Below, in pieces: positions 16,924-23,656 of a stretch of DNA of 64,000 nucleotides. This stretch comes from JANQOH01 sp965242575. GTDB taxonomy: Bacteria; Pseudomonadota; Alphaproteobacteria; UBA7887. The stretch is taken from assembly GCA_965242575.1 (NCBI GenBank), contig OZ251461.1, positions 434,001 through 498,000 of the forward strand, given 5' to 3'. Position 1 is the first letter of the stretch, and each line of letters opens with the position of its first letter. The notes below the pieces were generated by a model. That model was not told where the DNA came from. It was given only the letters and a program-made list of their open reading frames with translations, and did not search any database. A program made the position numbers and the translations under genes.

Positions 16924-18207
16924 ATGCTCGACGAAGCGCGGATCAACATCGCCGGCGGGCTGGACTTCGCGCTGCCGCGGATGGCGCGCGCGCGCCAGAC
17001 GTTCGAGCGCCGCAAACTGGACGACGTGGCCGCCGCGGTGACGGCGGAGTTCGCGCGGCCCGAGATCGCGGCGAAGATCCGGCCCGGCGCGCGAATCGCG
17101 CTCGGCGTCGGCAGCCGCGGGGTCGCCAACATCCAGGCGGCGGCGCGCGCGGCGGTGAAGGCGCTGCGCGAACGCGGCGCGCGCCCCTTCGTCTTCCCCG
17201 CGATGGGAAGCCACGGCGGCGGGACGGCCGAGGGCCAGCGCCGCATCCTCGCCGGCTACGGAATCACCGAGAACGAGGTCGGCGCGCCGGTCGAGGCGAG
17301 CATGGACACGGTGACCGTCGCCGAGATGGAGGACGGAACGCCGCTGCACATGGACCGCCTCGCCAACGAGGCCGACGGCGTGGTGCTGATGAACCGGATC
17401 AAGCCGCACACCAGTTTCCGCGGCCCGATCGAGAGCGGCGTCTGCAAGATGATCATCATCGGCATGGGCAAGATCAACGGCGCCTCGGCCTTCCACGGCG
17501 GCTACGAGATGACCGATTTCGGCAAGGTCCTGCCCCCCGCCGCACAGGCGGTGATCGACAATGGCAACTTCCTCTTCGGCGTCGGCCTGGTGGAGGACGC
17601 CCACGACGACACCGCGCTGGTCGAGGCCATCCCCGGCGAAACCCTGGTCGCCCGCGAGACCGAGTTGCAGAGCCTCGCCAAATCGCTGATGGCGCGCATC
17701 TACATCGAGGACATCGACGTGCTGGTCATCGACGAGATCGGCAAGGAGATCTCCGGCGCCGGCGCCGACCCGAACGTGATCGGCTCGACCGGCCGCGCGC
17801 AGGAGGGTTTCGAGCTCCCGCGCGTCAAGAAGATCGTCATGCTCGACCTGACCGACGCGACCAAGGGCAACGCGGCCGGGGTGGGCAGCGCCGACGTCAT
17901 CACCTCGCGGCTTTACCGCCGCATCGATTTCGGCGTGACCTACGCCAACATCGTGACCAGCACCTATCTGTCCGGCGGCGCGATCCCCATCCCCATGCGC
18001 ACCGAGGGGGAGGCCGTGCGCCTGGCGGTGAAGACCCTCATCGGCATCCGCCCGCAAGACGCGCGCATCGTCCGCATCAGGAACACCCTCGAGCTGGGCG
18101 AGATCGGCGTGTCCGAGGCGCTGTTCGCCGAGACCCGCGCGCACGACCGCATGGAGCTGACGGGAGAGCCGGCGGAGATCGAACTGGACGTGGCGAAGGC
18201 GGCGTGA
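16924..18207 (+). CDS. LarA-like nickel-pincer isomerase family protein (DUF2088)
   Basis: 427 residues of the lactate racemase (LarA) superfamily, in which a nickel-pincer nucleotide catalyses hydride-transfer racemisation or epimerisation of 2-hydroxy acids. Visible motifs: IALGVGSRGVANIQA, FVFPAMGSHGGGTAEGQ (His-containing loop), LMNRIKPHTSFRGPIESGVCKM (Lys/His loop) and a C-terminal FGVTYANIVTSTYL region. The protein is like the group often annotated as nickel pincer cofactor-dependent isomerase, group 22, rather than classical lactate racemase. No larB/C/E cofactor genes are in the window, so cofactor would come from elsewhere. Substrate unknown. Confidence 0.75.
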   Translation: MLDEARINIAGGLDFALPRMARARQTFERRKLDDVAAAVTAEFARPEIAAKIRPGARIALGVGSRGVANIQAAARAAVKALRERGARPFVFPAMGSHGGGTAEGQRRILAGYGITENEVGAPVEASMDTVTVAEMEDGTPLHMDRLANEADGVVLMNRIKPHTSFRGPIESGVCKMIIIGMGKINGASAFHGGYEMTDFGKVLPPAAQAVIDNGNFLFGVGLVEDAHDDTALVEAIPGETLVARETELQSLAKSLMARIYIEDIDVLVIDEIGKEISGAGADPNVIGSTGRAQEGFELPRVKKIVMLDLTDATKGNAAGVGSADVITSRLYRRIDFGVTYANIVTSTYLSGGAIPIPMRTEGEAVRLAVKTLIGIRPQDARIVRIRNTLELGEIGVSEALFAETRAHDRMELTGEPAEIELDVAKAA

Positions 18208-18220
18208 TCGGGGGGACCGC

Positions 18221-18266
18221 CGCCCGGGAGCGCGGGCGCCCCGTCCGCATCGCGCGAAGCGCGGCG
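18221..18266. repeat. Dispersed REP-like element, copy 1
   Basis: A ~45-base GC-rich palindromic segment (core GGGAGCGCGGGCG then CCGCATCGCGCGAAGCGCG) that recurs almost identically at 36658-36706. It lies between genes, 14 bases after the LarA-like stop, and can fold through GCGCG/CGCGC arms. This is the usual character of REP/BIME elements. Confidence 0.65.
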
Positions 18267-18342
18267 CTGGCGACGACTCCGCGCCCTCAGGGCGCCTCTC
18301 CTCCGGCGGGCGAATCGCCGAAACGATGGAGAAGACACGCAT

Positions 18343-18549
18343 ATGACCATGGAAGTCGTTAGCATCATCGCCACCATTGTCGCCGTGGGTATCGCGCTGG
18401 CCGGCATGATCCTCTATCTCGCGCGCGGCCAGAACGAGCTGCGCCGCGACGTTACGCGCGACATCGCCGATCTTCGCGAACGCATGGCGCGCCTGGAGGG
18501 CCTGTTCGAGGGCTTCACCAGACGAAAGCCCACCGACGCGGCGCGTTGA
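18343..18549 (+). CDS. Tiny membrane-anchored coiled-coil protein (family A)
   Basis: 68 residues: an N-terminal transmembrane helix (IIATIVAVGIALAGMILYLA), then a charged coiled coil (RDIADLRERMARLEGLFEGF) and a basic tail. The same plan, with the signature RMARLEGLLEGF, recurs at 18619, 31865 and 53163 and as fragments near 19300 and 19830, so it is a local paralogous family. Similar bacterial proteins resemble XhlA-type small coiled-coil membrane proteins; function unknown. Confidence 0.7.
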   Translation: MTMEVVSIIATIVAVGIALAGMILYLARGQNELRRDVTRDIADLRERMARLEGLFEGFTRRKPTDAAR

Positions 18550-18618
18550 CCGGCGAATGTTTCGCATGGCGCCGCCGCTCGCTCCATCGCGATCGGTCGA
18601 AACGGGGAAGGCGCACGA

Positions 18619-18858
18619 ATGAGCCCGGTAATCGTCAGCATTGTCGCGATGGGCGTCGTCCTCGCCGTCATGACCTTGCGGCTGGCGCGCGACATGGACG
18701 CGTTCAGGCGCGATGTGAACGGCCGTCTGGGCGCGACGGATGGGCGCATGGACTCGCTTGCGCGCGACGTGGCCGACCTCCGTGTGCGCATGGCGCGCCT
18801 CGAAGGGCTGTTGACGGGTTTCATCCGGCGGGAAGGCGCGGACGCGCGGAGTCGATGA
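18619..18858 (+). CDS. Tiny membrane-anchored coiled-coil protein (family A)
   Basis: 79 residues: hydrophobic helix VIVSIVAMGVVLAVMTLRLA, a linker with GRLGATDGRMDSLARDV, and the family signature ADLRVRMARLEGLLTGFIRRE. It is a paralogue of the gene at 18343, 69 bases upstream. The 3' end and the bases after it (gacgcgcgRagt then tgacg) are repeated after the truncated copy at about 19400, which marks a tandem duplication. Confidence 0.7.
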   Translation: MSPVIVSIVAMGVVLAVMTLRLARDMDAFRRDVNGRLGATDGRMDSLARDVADLRVRMARLEGLLTGFIRREGADARSR

Positions 18859-18950
18859 CGGCCTTGCGCCGCGGACCGAAAATCGCTACCCTGTCCCTTG
18901 TGGGGTTCGCGCGAGGCGCGCGGCCCGGGACGCGGGTTACGGAGACGCCG

Positions 18951-19268
18951 ATGGCCGATGTTTCGGCGGTTGACGCGGGTCGGGGGTCGCGGAGCGGCGG
19001 CGCGGCGCAGGATCGCGCGGGCGCCGGGGCGTTCCTTCTGACGGTGGTCGGAACGAACATCGCTCTGGGCGCGTTCCTGTGGTTCGCCATGGATGCGCGC
19101 TTCAGCAGCATGGAGTCGCGCTTCGAATCGCTCTTTGCGAGCATCGAATCGCGCCTTACGGGGATCGAATCGCGCTTGATACATATCGACTCGCGTCTGG
19201 CCGGTATCGAAAGCGCGCCGATGTCCGGCGCGGGCGCGCCCGTCGCGGCGGATACGGAGGAGCGATAG
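18951..19268 (+). CDS. Small membrane/coiled-coil protein (family B), copy 1
   Basis: 105 residues: a polar head beginning MADVSAVDAGRGSRSG, one transmembrane helix (LTVVGTNIALGAFLWFAM), and a heptad coiled coil of repeated IESRL units (SIESRLTGIESRLIHIDS then RLAGIES). It is a close paralogue of the gene at 19508; the shared region extends upstream and downstream of the coding part. Probably trimerises or dimerises at the membrane; no known family assigned. Confidence 0.6.
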   Translation: MADVSAVDAGRGSRSGGAAQDRAGAGAFLLTVVGTNIALGAFLWFAMDARFSSMESRFESLFASIESRLTGIESRLIHIDSRLAGIESAPMSGAGAPVAADTEER

Positions 19269-19425
19269 GCGAGTTGGCAGGCCCTCCGGTGCGCGTACGG
19301 CGTGAACGCGCCGCCCCGCCACATGGCGCGCGGTTTCGCCGAGTTTCGCGCGCGCATGGCGCGGATCGAGGGGCCGTTCGTGGGCTTTCCGTCCGGCGGG
19401 ATCCGACGGACGCGCGAAGTTGACG
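19269..19425 (+). pseudogene. Truncated family A coiled-coil gene, relic
   Basis: Downstream of family B copy 1 the plus strand still encodes GFAEFRARMARIEGPFVGFPSGG, the C-terminal signature of family A, but the transmembrane N-terminus has been replaced by unrelated sequence. The following bases match those after the intact gene at 18619-18858. It is a duplication product without a proper start. Confidence 0.5.
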
Positions 19426-19507
19426 ACGGGCTTGCATCGTGGGACAATACCCGCTATCCTTTCTTCGCAGGGCGCGCGCGAGGTGCGCGATCCGAGGAGA
19501 GCGGGCT

Positions 19508-19777
19508 ATGGAGATGCCGATGGCCGATGTTGCGGCGGTTGACGGGGATCGGGAGTCGCGGCGTGGCGGCGTGGCGCGGGATCGCGCAGGCGCCGGGACG
19601 TTCTCGTGGCTTGGCCTGGTTCTGACGGTAGTCGGAACGAACGTCGCTCTGGGCGCGTTCCTGTGGCTCGCCACGGATGCGCGCTTTGTGAGCATCGAGT
19701 CGCGCCTGTCCAATATCGAAAGCGTGTTGATGTCCGGCGCGGGCGCGCGCATCGCGACGGATACGGAGGCGCGATAA
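19508..19777 (+). CDS. Small membrane/coiled-coil protein (family B), copy 2
   Basis: 89 residues, MEMPMADVAAVDGDRESRRGG head, transmembrane helix LVLTVVGTNVALGAFLWLA, and a shorter IESRL coiled coil (FVSIESRLSNIESVLMSGAG). It is clearly a duplicate of the gene at 18951, with the same upstream sequence (gcgcgaggYgcg) and same tail (GAGARIATDTEAR versus GAGAPVAADTEER). One or two heptads of the coiled coil have been lost or gained between the copies. Confidence 0.6.
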   Translation: MEMPMADVAAVDGDRESRRGGVARDRAGAGTFSWLGLVLTVVGTNVALGAFLWLATDARFVSIESRLSNIESVLMSGAGARIATDTEAR

Positions 19778-20173
19778 GCGGCTTGGCAGGCCTTCCGGTT
19801 CGCGCACGGCGTGAACACGCTTTGCCGCGGCACGGCGCGCGATTTTGCCGGCCTCCGCGTATGGCGCGGCTCGATGAGCTCTCCGCGGGGCTCGTCCAGC
19901 GAGAGGTGGCCGGAAAACGGGAGGCGAGGCGTCCCCATGCTCCCGGGAAATCACTGCCACTACCAGCGCGGGGTGGCGGTGGCGACATGCCCCCAATGGC
20001 GCCTGCCGTGACCGAGGCTCGTCATGGCGTTGCGGCGATTTACGAGAATGCGGGGTGAATCTATAGATTTTTCAATGAGTTCGCCGGCAGAAATTCCCTG
20101 GACACATGGGGTTGACAGCGCAAAATTTTTATGCGAATCACCGAGCAACGCAAATTTGCCGGAGGGAACCACC
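19778..20173 (+). other. Degenerate duplication tail and region upstream of the next operon
   Basis: The first ~150 bases repeat the segment that follows family B copy 1 (TTGGCAGGCC then CGGCGTGAAC) and contain a third, unreadable family A remnant (ARDFAGL in one frame, RMARLDELSAGLVQRE-like in another). From about 20040 the composition drops sharply in GC and a promoter/leader for the gene at 20174 is expected. No other gene is seen. Confidence 0.45.
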
Positions 20174-20839
20174 ATGCACGTGCATGACCCGATGTCCCGA
20201 ATCGTGGATCGCTGTCCGCGAATTTTTTTCCAGAGGTTGCGCGAAGAGATGGACGTTGCCTTCTCCAAGGCGCAAAAGTGCGTGCGTGAGCGATTTGACG
20301 ATCCAGAGCGAGTCCACATGCTCGGCCAAGCACGCCATGCCTATTGCGAGGAGGGATTTAGGCGGGCCGCGCGAAGCGCTAAGCTGACTGCGGAGTCCAT
20401 ATCCACAAGGCCCGCAGGCGGACAATACAGCGCCGTAACCGTGAGCGATGTCTGTCTGGTCCGGGCTAACATACAGGTGCATCGTGGGGCGCCACGCCCC
20501 ACTCGGTTTCGCAAAGAATATGCTGCCTGCAATAGGTGGCTAGAGCCGACCCAACTGAATCTCCTTCGTGACACGCCACGGCCAAGTCCGGACGCCCTTT
20601 GTGCGATGCTTGTCGTTACGGCTCATGACGTGCATCCTAATTCGGACGCTCCTGCCTTTGTTGGTATGGGGATTCCCAGTAGCGATCTGTCTGGATGGAT
20701 GGTTTTGGAGCAGATTGATCGGTTGCTCGGCCGTTACCACGATGCCAGCGTTTCGACGGGACCTGGCACACCGGTTGAGATAAAGGACAGAGCTGTTCCT
20801 CGCCTCAAGGGCGAGAATCGTTCTGGCCGAAGCAGCTGA
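20174..20839 (+). CDS. Protein of unknown function paired with an XRE-ImmA gene
   Basis: 221 residues from an ATG preceded by a good GGAGGG ribosome site. Lower GC than the chromosome, so probably acquired. Features: a His/Cys-containing start, a helical region with EEMDVAFSKAQKCVRERF, a middle strand region PAGGQYSAVTVSDVCLVRANIQVHRG, and LCAMLVVTAHDVHPNSDAPAFVGMGIP. No family recognised. It ends 16 bases before the XRE-ImmA/IrrE gene, with matching composition, so the two form a cassette. A substrate or effector of the metalloprotease is a reasonable hypothesis only. Confidence 0.55.
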   Translation: MHVHDPMSRIVDRCPRIFFQRLREEMDVAFSKAQKCVRERFDDPERVHMLGQARHAYCEEGFRRAARSAKLTAESISTRPAGGQYSAVTVSDVCLVRANIQVHRGAPRPTRFRKEYAACNRWLEPTQLNLLRDTPRPSPDALCAMLVVTAHDVHPNSDAPAFVGMGIPSSDLSGWMVLEQIDRLLGRYHDASVSTGPGTPVEIKDRAVPRLKGENRSGRSS

Positions 20840-20855
20840 CGACGGGGTTGACGAC

Positions 20856-22058
20856 ATGCGCAAGGGGGCATCAGGTTTCGTTTCGGACCGGCTAATTGAA
20901 GCGCGAGAATCTCGAGGTCTTACGCAGATTAGCCTGGCTGAATTGATCGATAGAACCAGCTCGAGCGTTTCTCGTTGGGAAAGCGGGAAGCAACGCCCGG
21001 ATTCTACGGTCATACGTTCTCTTTCTCAATCTCTTAATATGCCAATGGGGTTTTTCTTCCAGCCGACTATTGATTACGGATCGTCTCCGATGTTTTTTCG
21101 CACTATGGCCAGCACGACGCAATCTATTCGTAAGCGCGTGAAGGTCAGGCTAAGGTGGGCCCAGAGCATATCCACAACCCTACAAAAATGGATCGATCTT
21201 CCTAGCGTCGACGTACCGCACTTCGATATCGGCAACGATCATTGTTCCATACGCGATCAAGACATAGAAGTTTTTGCTGAGGAGTGTAGGAACGCCTGGG
21301 GTCTTGGCGTCGGCCCGATTTCCGATCTCCTGCTTGCTTTGGAGAATGCTGGAGTTGTGACTGTTAAGGATGAGGTCGGCACGGCAAAGATGGACGGGCT
21401 TTCGAATTGGTCGGCGGGCGATAATCGTCCGTATATGCTTATAGCGCGCGATAAGGATACCTGTGTTCGTTCTCGCATGGATGCGGCTCACGAGCTCGGG
21501 CATCTGGTTCTGCACCGAAAATTGACTGGCAAGATATTGGAAAATATCCACTCATTTAAGGAGATTGAGCGTCAGGCTTTTCATTTTGCGAGCGCATTTC
21601 TTATGCCCGCAGAATCTTTTTCGGCGGAGGTGTGGTCGCCATCGTTGGACACGTTTTACAATCTGAAGGAGAGGTGGAAGGTGTCTATAGGAGCTATGAT
21701 TATGCGCTGTAGGAAACTCGATATGTTGGATGAAAATTCGTCGATACGTCTGTGGAAGCATTACAATGCGAGAGGTTGGCGCAGAGGCGAACCCCTGGAT
21801 GATACTTTGGAATGCGAACAACCGCGGCTGTTGAATCGGTCAATCCATCTTCTCATAAACGAGGGTGTGCTAACCCGGGATCAGTTGCTGACCGCAATTC
21901 GGTTGCACGGTTCGGATGTGGAAATGCTTTGCAATCTGCCTCGTGGATACATGACGGCGACGCCCGCTGATGTTGTCGAACTGGCGCGTCTAAGATCCAC
22001 TAATGGTAGAAGGCGGCCCGACGGAACGGTAATTCCATTTCCTGGAAAGCAGCGCTAA
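20856..22058 (+). CDS. XRE-family regulator fused to ImmA/IrrE metallopeptidase
   Basis: 400 residues. Residues about 10-65 form a Cro/CI-type helix-turn-helix (LIEARESRGLTQISLAELI, SSVSRWESGKQRPD). The middle carries the COG2856/DUF955 zinc peptidase with HELGHLVLH at 212-220 (HExxH) and a downstream EIERQAFHFASAFLMPAESF, where the Glu supplies the third ligand. This is the architecture that cleaves its own or a partner repressor in ICE, phage and stress-response modules. Markedly AT-rich relative to the flanks. It lies between a partner gene and a type III restriction system, so it may regulate this island. A C-terminal domain of about 110 residues is unassigned. Confidence 0.85.
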   Translation: MRKGASGFVSDRLIEARESRGLTQISLAELIDRTSSSVSRWESGKQRPDSTVIRSLSQSLNMPMGFFFQPTIDYGSSPMFFRTMASTTQSIRKRVKVRLRWAQSISTTLQKWIDLPSVDVPHFDIGNDHCSIRDQDIEVFAEECRNAWGLGVGPISDLLLALENAGVVTVKDEVGTAKMDGLSNWSAGDNRPYMLIARDKDTCVRSRMDAAHELGHLVLHRKLTGKILENIHSFKEIERQAFHFASAFLMPAESFSAEVWSPSLDTFYNLKERWKVSIGAMIMRCRKLDMLDENSSIRLWKHYNARGWRRGEPLDDTLECEQPRLLNRSIHLLINEGVLTRDQLLTAIRLHGSDVEMLCNLPRGYMTATPADVVELARLRSTNGRRRPDGTVIPFPGKQR

Positions 22059-22092
22059 CTTCCTTTTCCTGGAAAGCAGCGCTAACTTCCTT
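22041..22092. repeat. 27-base tandem duplication at a gene boundary
   Basis: The segment CCTGGAAAGCAGCGCTAACT plus a few T/C bases occurs twice with a period of 27, covering the end of the XRE-ImmA gene and the space before mod. The second copy is non-coding. A simple replication slippage is the likely origin. Confidence 0.8.
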
Positions 22093-22103
22093 GACATTGA
22101 TCG

Positions 22104-23654
22104 ATGCCCACGCTGAACTGGTTGACGAGGGGGGAGGATGTTGGCGCGGCGCAGCGCGCGCTATACCGCCTGCTCGAGGAAACGCCGGATTTCGCCGCCG
22201 GGGATTCGAGGGCCGGCAACGTTTTGCTCCAAAGCGATAATCTGGAGGGGCTGAAGGCGCTGCTGCCTTTCTACGCCGGGCGGGTGAAATGCATCTATAT
22301 CGACCCGCCCTACAACACGCGCGCCGCATTCGAGCATTACGAGGATAATCTAGAGCATACGCGATGGCTCGCCATGATGTGGCCGCGCCTTGAATTGCTG
22401 CGCGATCTTTTGGCGGAAGACGGATCGATCTGGGTGTCGATAGACGATCATGAAGCGCACTATCTCAAGGTCATGATGGATGAGGTGTTCGGGCGGTCAA
22501 ACTTCATAGCTAATTTTGTTTGGCAAAAGAAATATACCCGCGCGAATGACGCTATTTTTGTTAGCGATAATCACGATCACATAATCTGCTTCGCGAAACG
22601 GCGCGAGATGGCCTCGTTTCGTGGGGTAGCGCGTGGCGAAAAACAAAATAGAGCGTATAAGAATCTGGACGAGGATACTCGCGGCCCCTGGAAATCGACG
22701 CCGCTTCATGCTAAAAGCGGATCGGACGTTAATCGGTATCCTTATACGTTTTCCAACGGTGTTACGTGGAGTCCACCGATTGGCACATATCATCGTTATA
22801 GCAAGGACACGCTTGCCGAGCTCGACCGCACCGGACAATTGTGGTTTGGCGCCAAGGGGAATGCTACCCCGTCGCGAAAATCTTATCTGTCTCAAGTTAA
22901 GCAAACCGTTATCCCCGTGACAATGTGGCTTCACGATGAGTTCGGCAGCAATCATGACGCAAAGAACGAAAACAGGGGCGTGCTACCGAACGCGTATTTC
23001 GATACACCGAAGCCGGAGAAGCTTATCGGCCGCATTCTGGAGATTTCCACCGACCCCGGCGATCTCGTCCTCGACTCCTTCCTCGGCTCTGGCACCACCG
23101 CCGCCGTCGCGCACAAGATGGGACGGCGCTGGATCGGGATCGAAATGGGCGAGCACGCCGTCACCCATTGCGTCCCGCGCCTGCAAAAGGTCGTCGCGGG
23201 CGAACAGGGCGGAATCTCGCAAGCCGTCGGCTGGACGGGCGGCGGCGGGTTCCGCTTCTACCGCCTCGGGCCGGAAGTGTTCGACGCGCAGGGACGCATC
23301 CGGGAGGGCATCGCCTTCCCCGTGCTCGCCGCCCACGTCTGGTTCGCGGAGGCGGACCGCCCGCGCGACGGCGCGGGCGAGGCGCCGCTGCTCGGAGTCC
23401 ACGGCGGCCGCGCGCTGGTCCTGCTCTATAATGGCGTGTTGGGGGACAGGCGCCCGCGCGGCGGCAACGTGCTCACCCGCGCGGTGCTGGCGCGGCTGCG
23501 CGCCGACATCGCCGCCGCCCACCCGGAACTGGCGCGCGGCGCCGGCTACCCCATGACAGTCTACGGCGAGTCGTCGCGCCTCGCGCCGGAGACGCTGAAG
23601 CGCGAGCGTATAACCTTCCGGCAAATCCCCTACGACGTGAAGGCGCGGGCGTAA
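22104..23654 (+). CDS. mod: Type III restriction-modification methyltransferase (Mod)
   Basis: 516 residues. A beta-class adenine-N6 methyltransferase: DPPYNT at 67-72 comes before the SAM motif FLGSGTTAAVAHKMGRRWIGIE at 326-347. The N-terminal FLLQ-type strand VLLQSDNLEGLKALLP and IYIDPPYNTRAAFEHYED are type III Mod features; Mod both methylates the host DNA and provides the recognition sequence for the restriction complex. The target-recognition region (about residues 130-300, bases 22490-23020) is strikingly AT-rich, whereas both flanks are GC-rich, so it was probably exchanged. The GTG of res follows the stop by two bases. Confidence 0.92.
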   Translation: MPTLNWLTRGEDVGAAQRALYRLLEETPDFAAGDSRAGNVLLQSDNLEGLKALLPFYAGRVKCIYIDPPYNTRAAFEHYEDNLEHTRWLAMMWPRLELLRDLLAEDGSIWVSIDDHEAHYLKVMMDEVFGRSNFIANFVWQKKYTRANDAIFVSDNHDHIICFAKRREMASFRGVARGEKQNRAYKNLDEDTRGPWKSTPLHAKSGSDVNRYPYTFSNGVTWSPPIGTYHRYSKDTLAELDRTGQLWFGAKGNATPSRKSYLSQVKQTVIPVTMWLHDEFGSNHDAKNENRGVLPNAYFDTPKPEKLIGRILEISTDPGDLVLDSFLGSGTTAAVAHKMGRRWIGIEMGEHAVTHCVPRLQKVVAGEQGGISQAVGWTGGGGFRFYRLGPEVFDAQGRIREGIAFPVLAAHVWFAEADRPRDGAGEAPLLGVHGGRALVLLYNGVLGDRRPRGGNVLTRAVLARLRADIAAAHPELARGAGYPMTVYGESSRLAPETLKRERITFRQIPYDVKARA

Positions 23655-23656
23655 CG

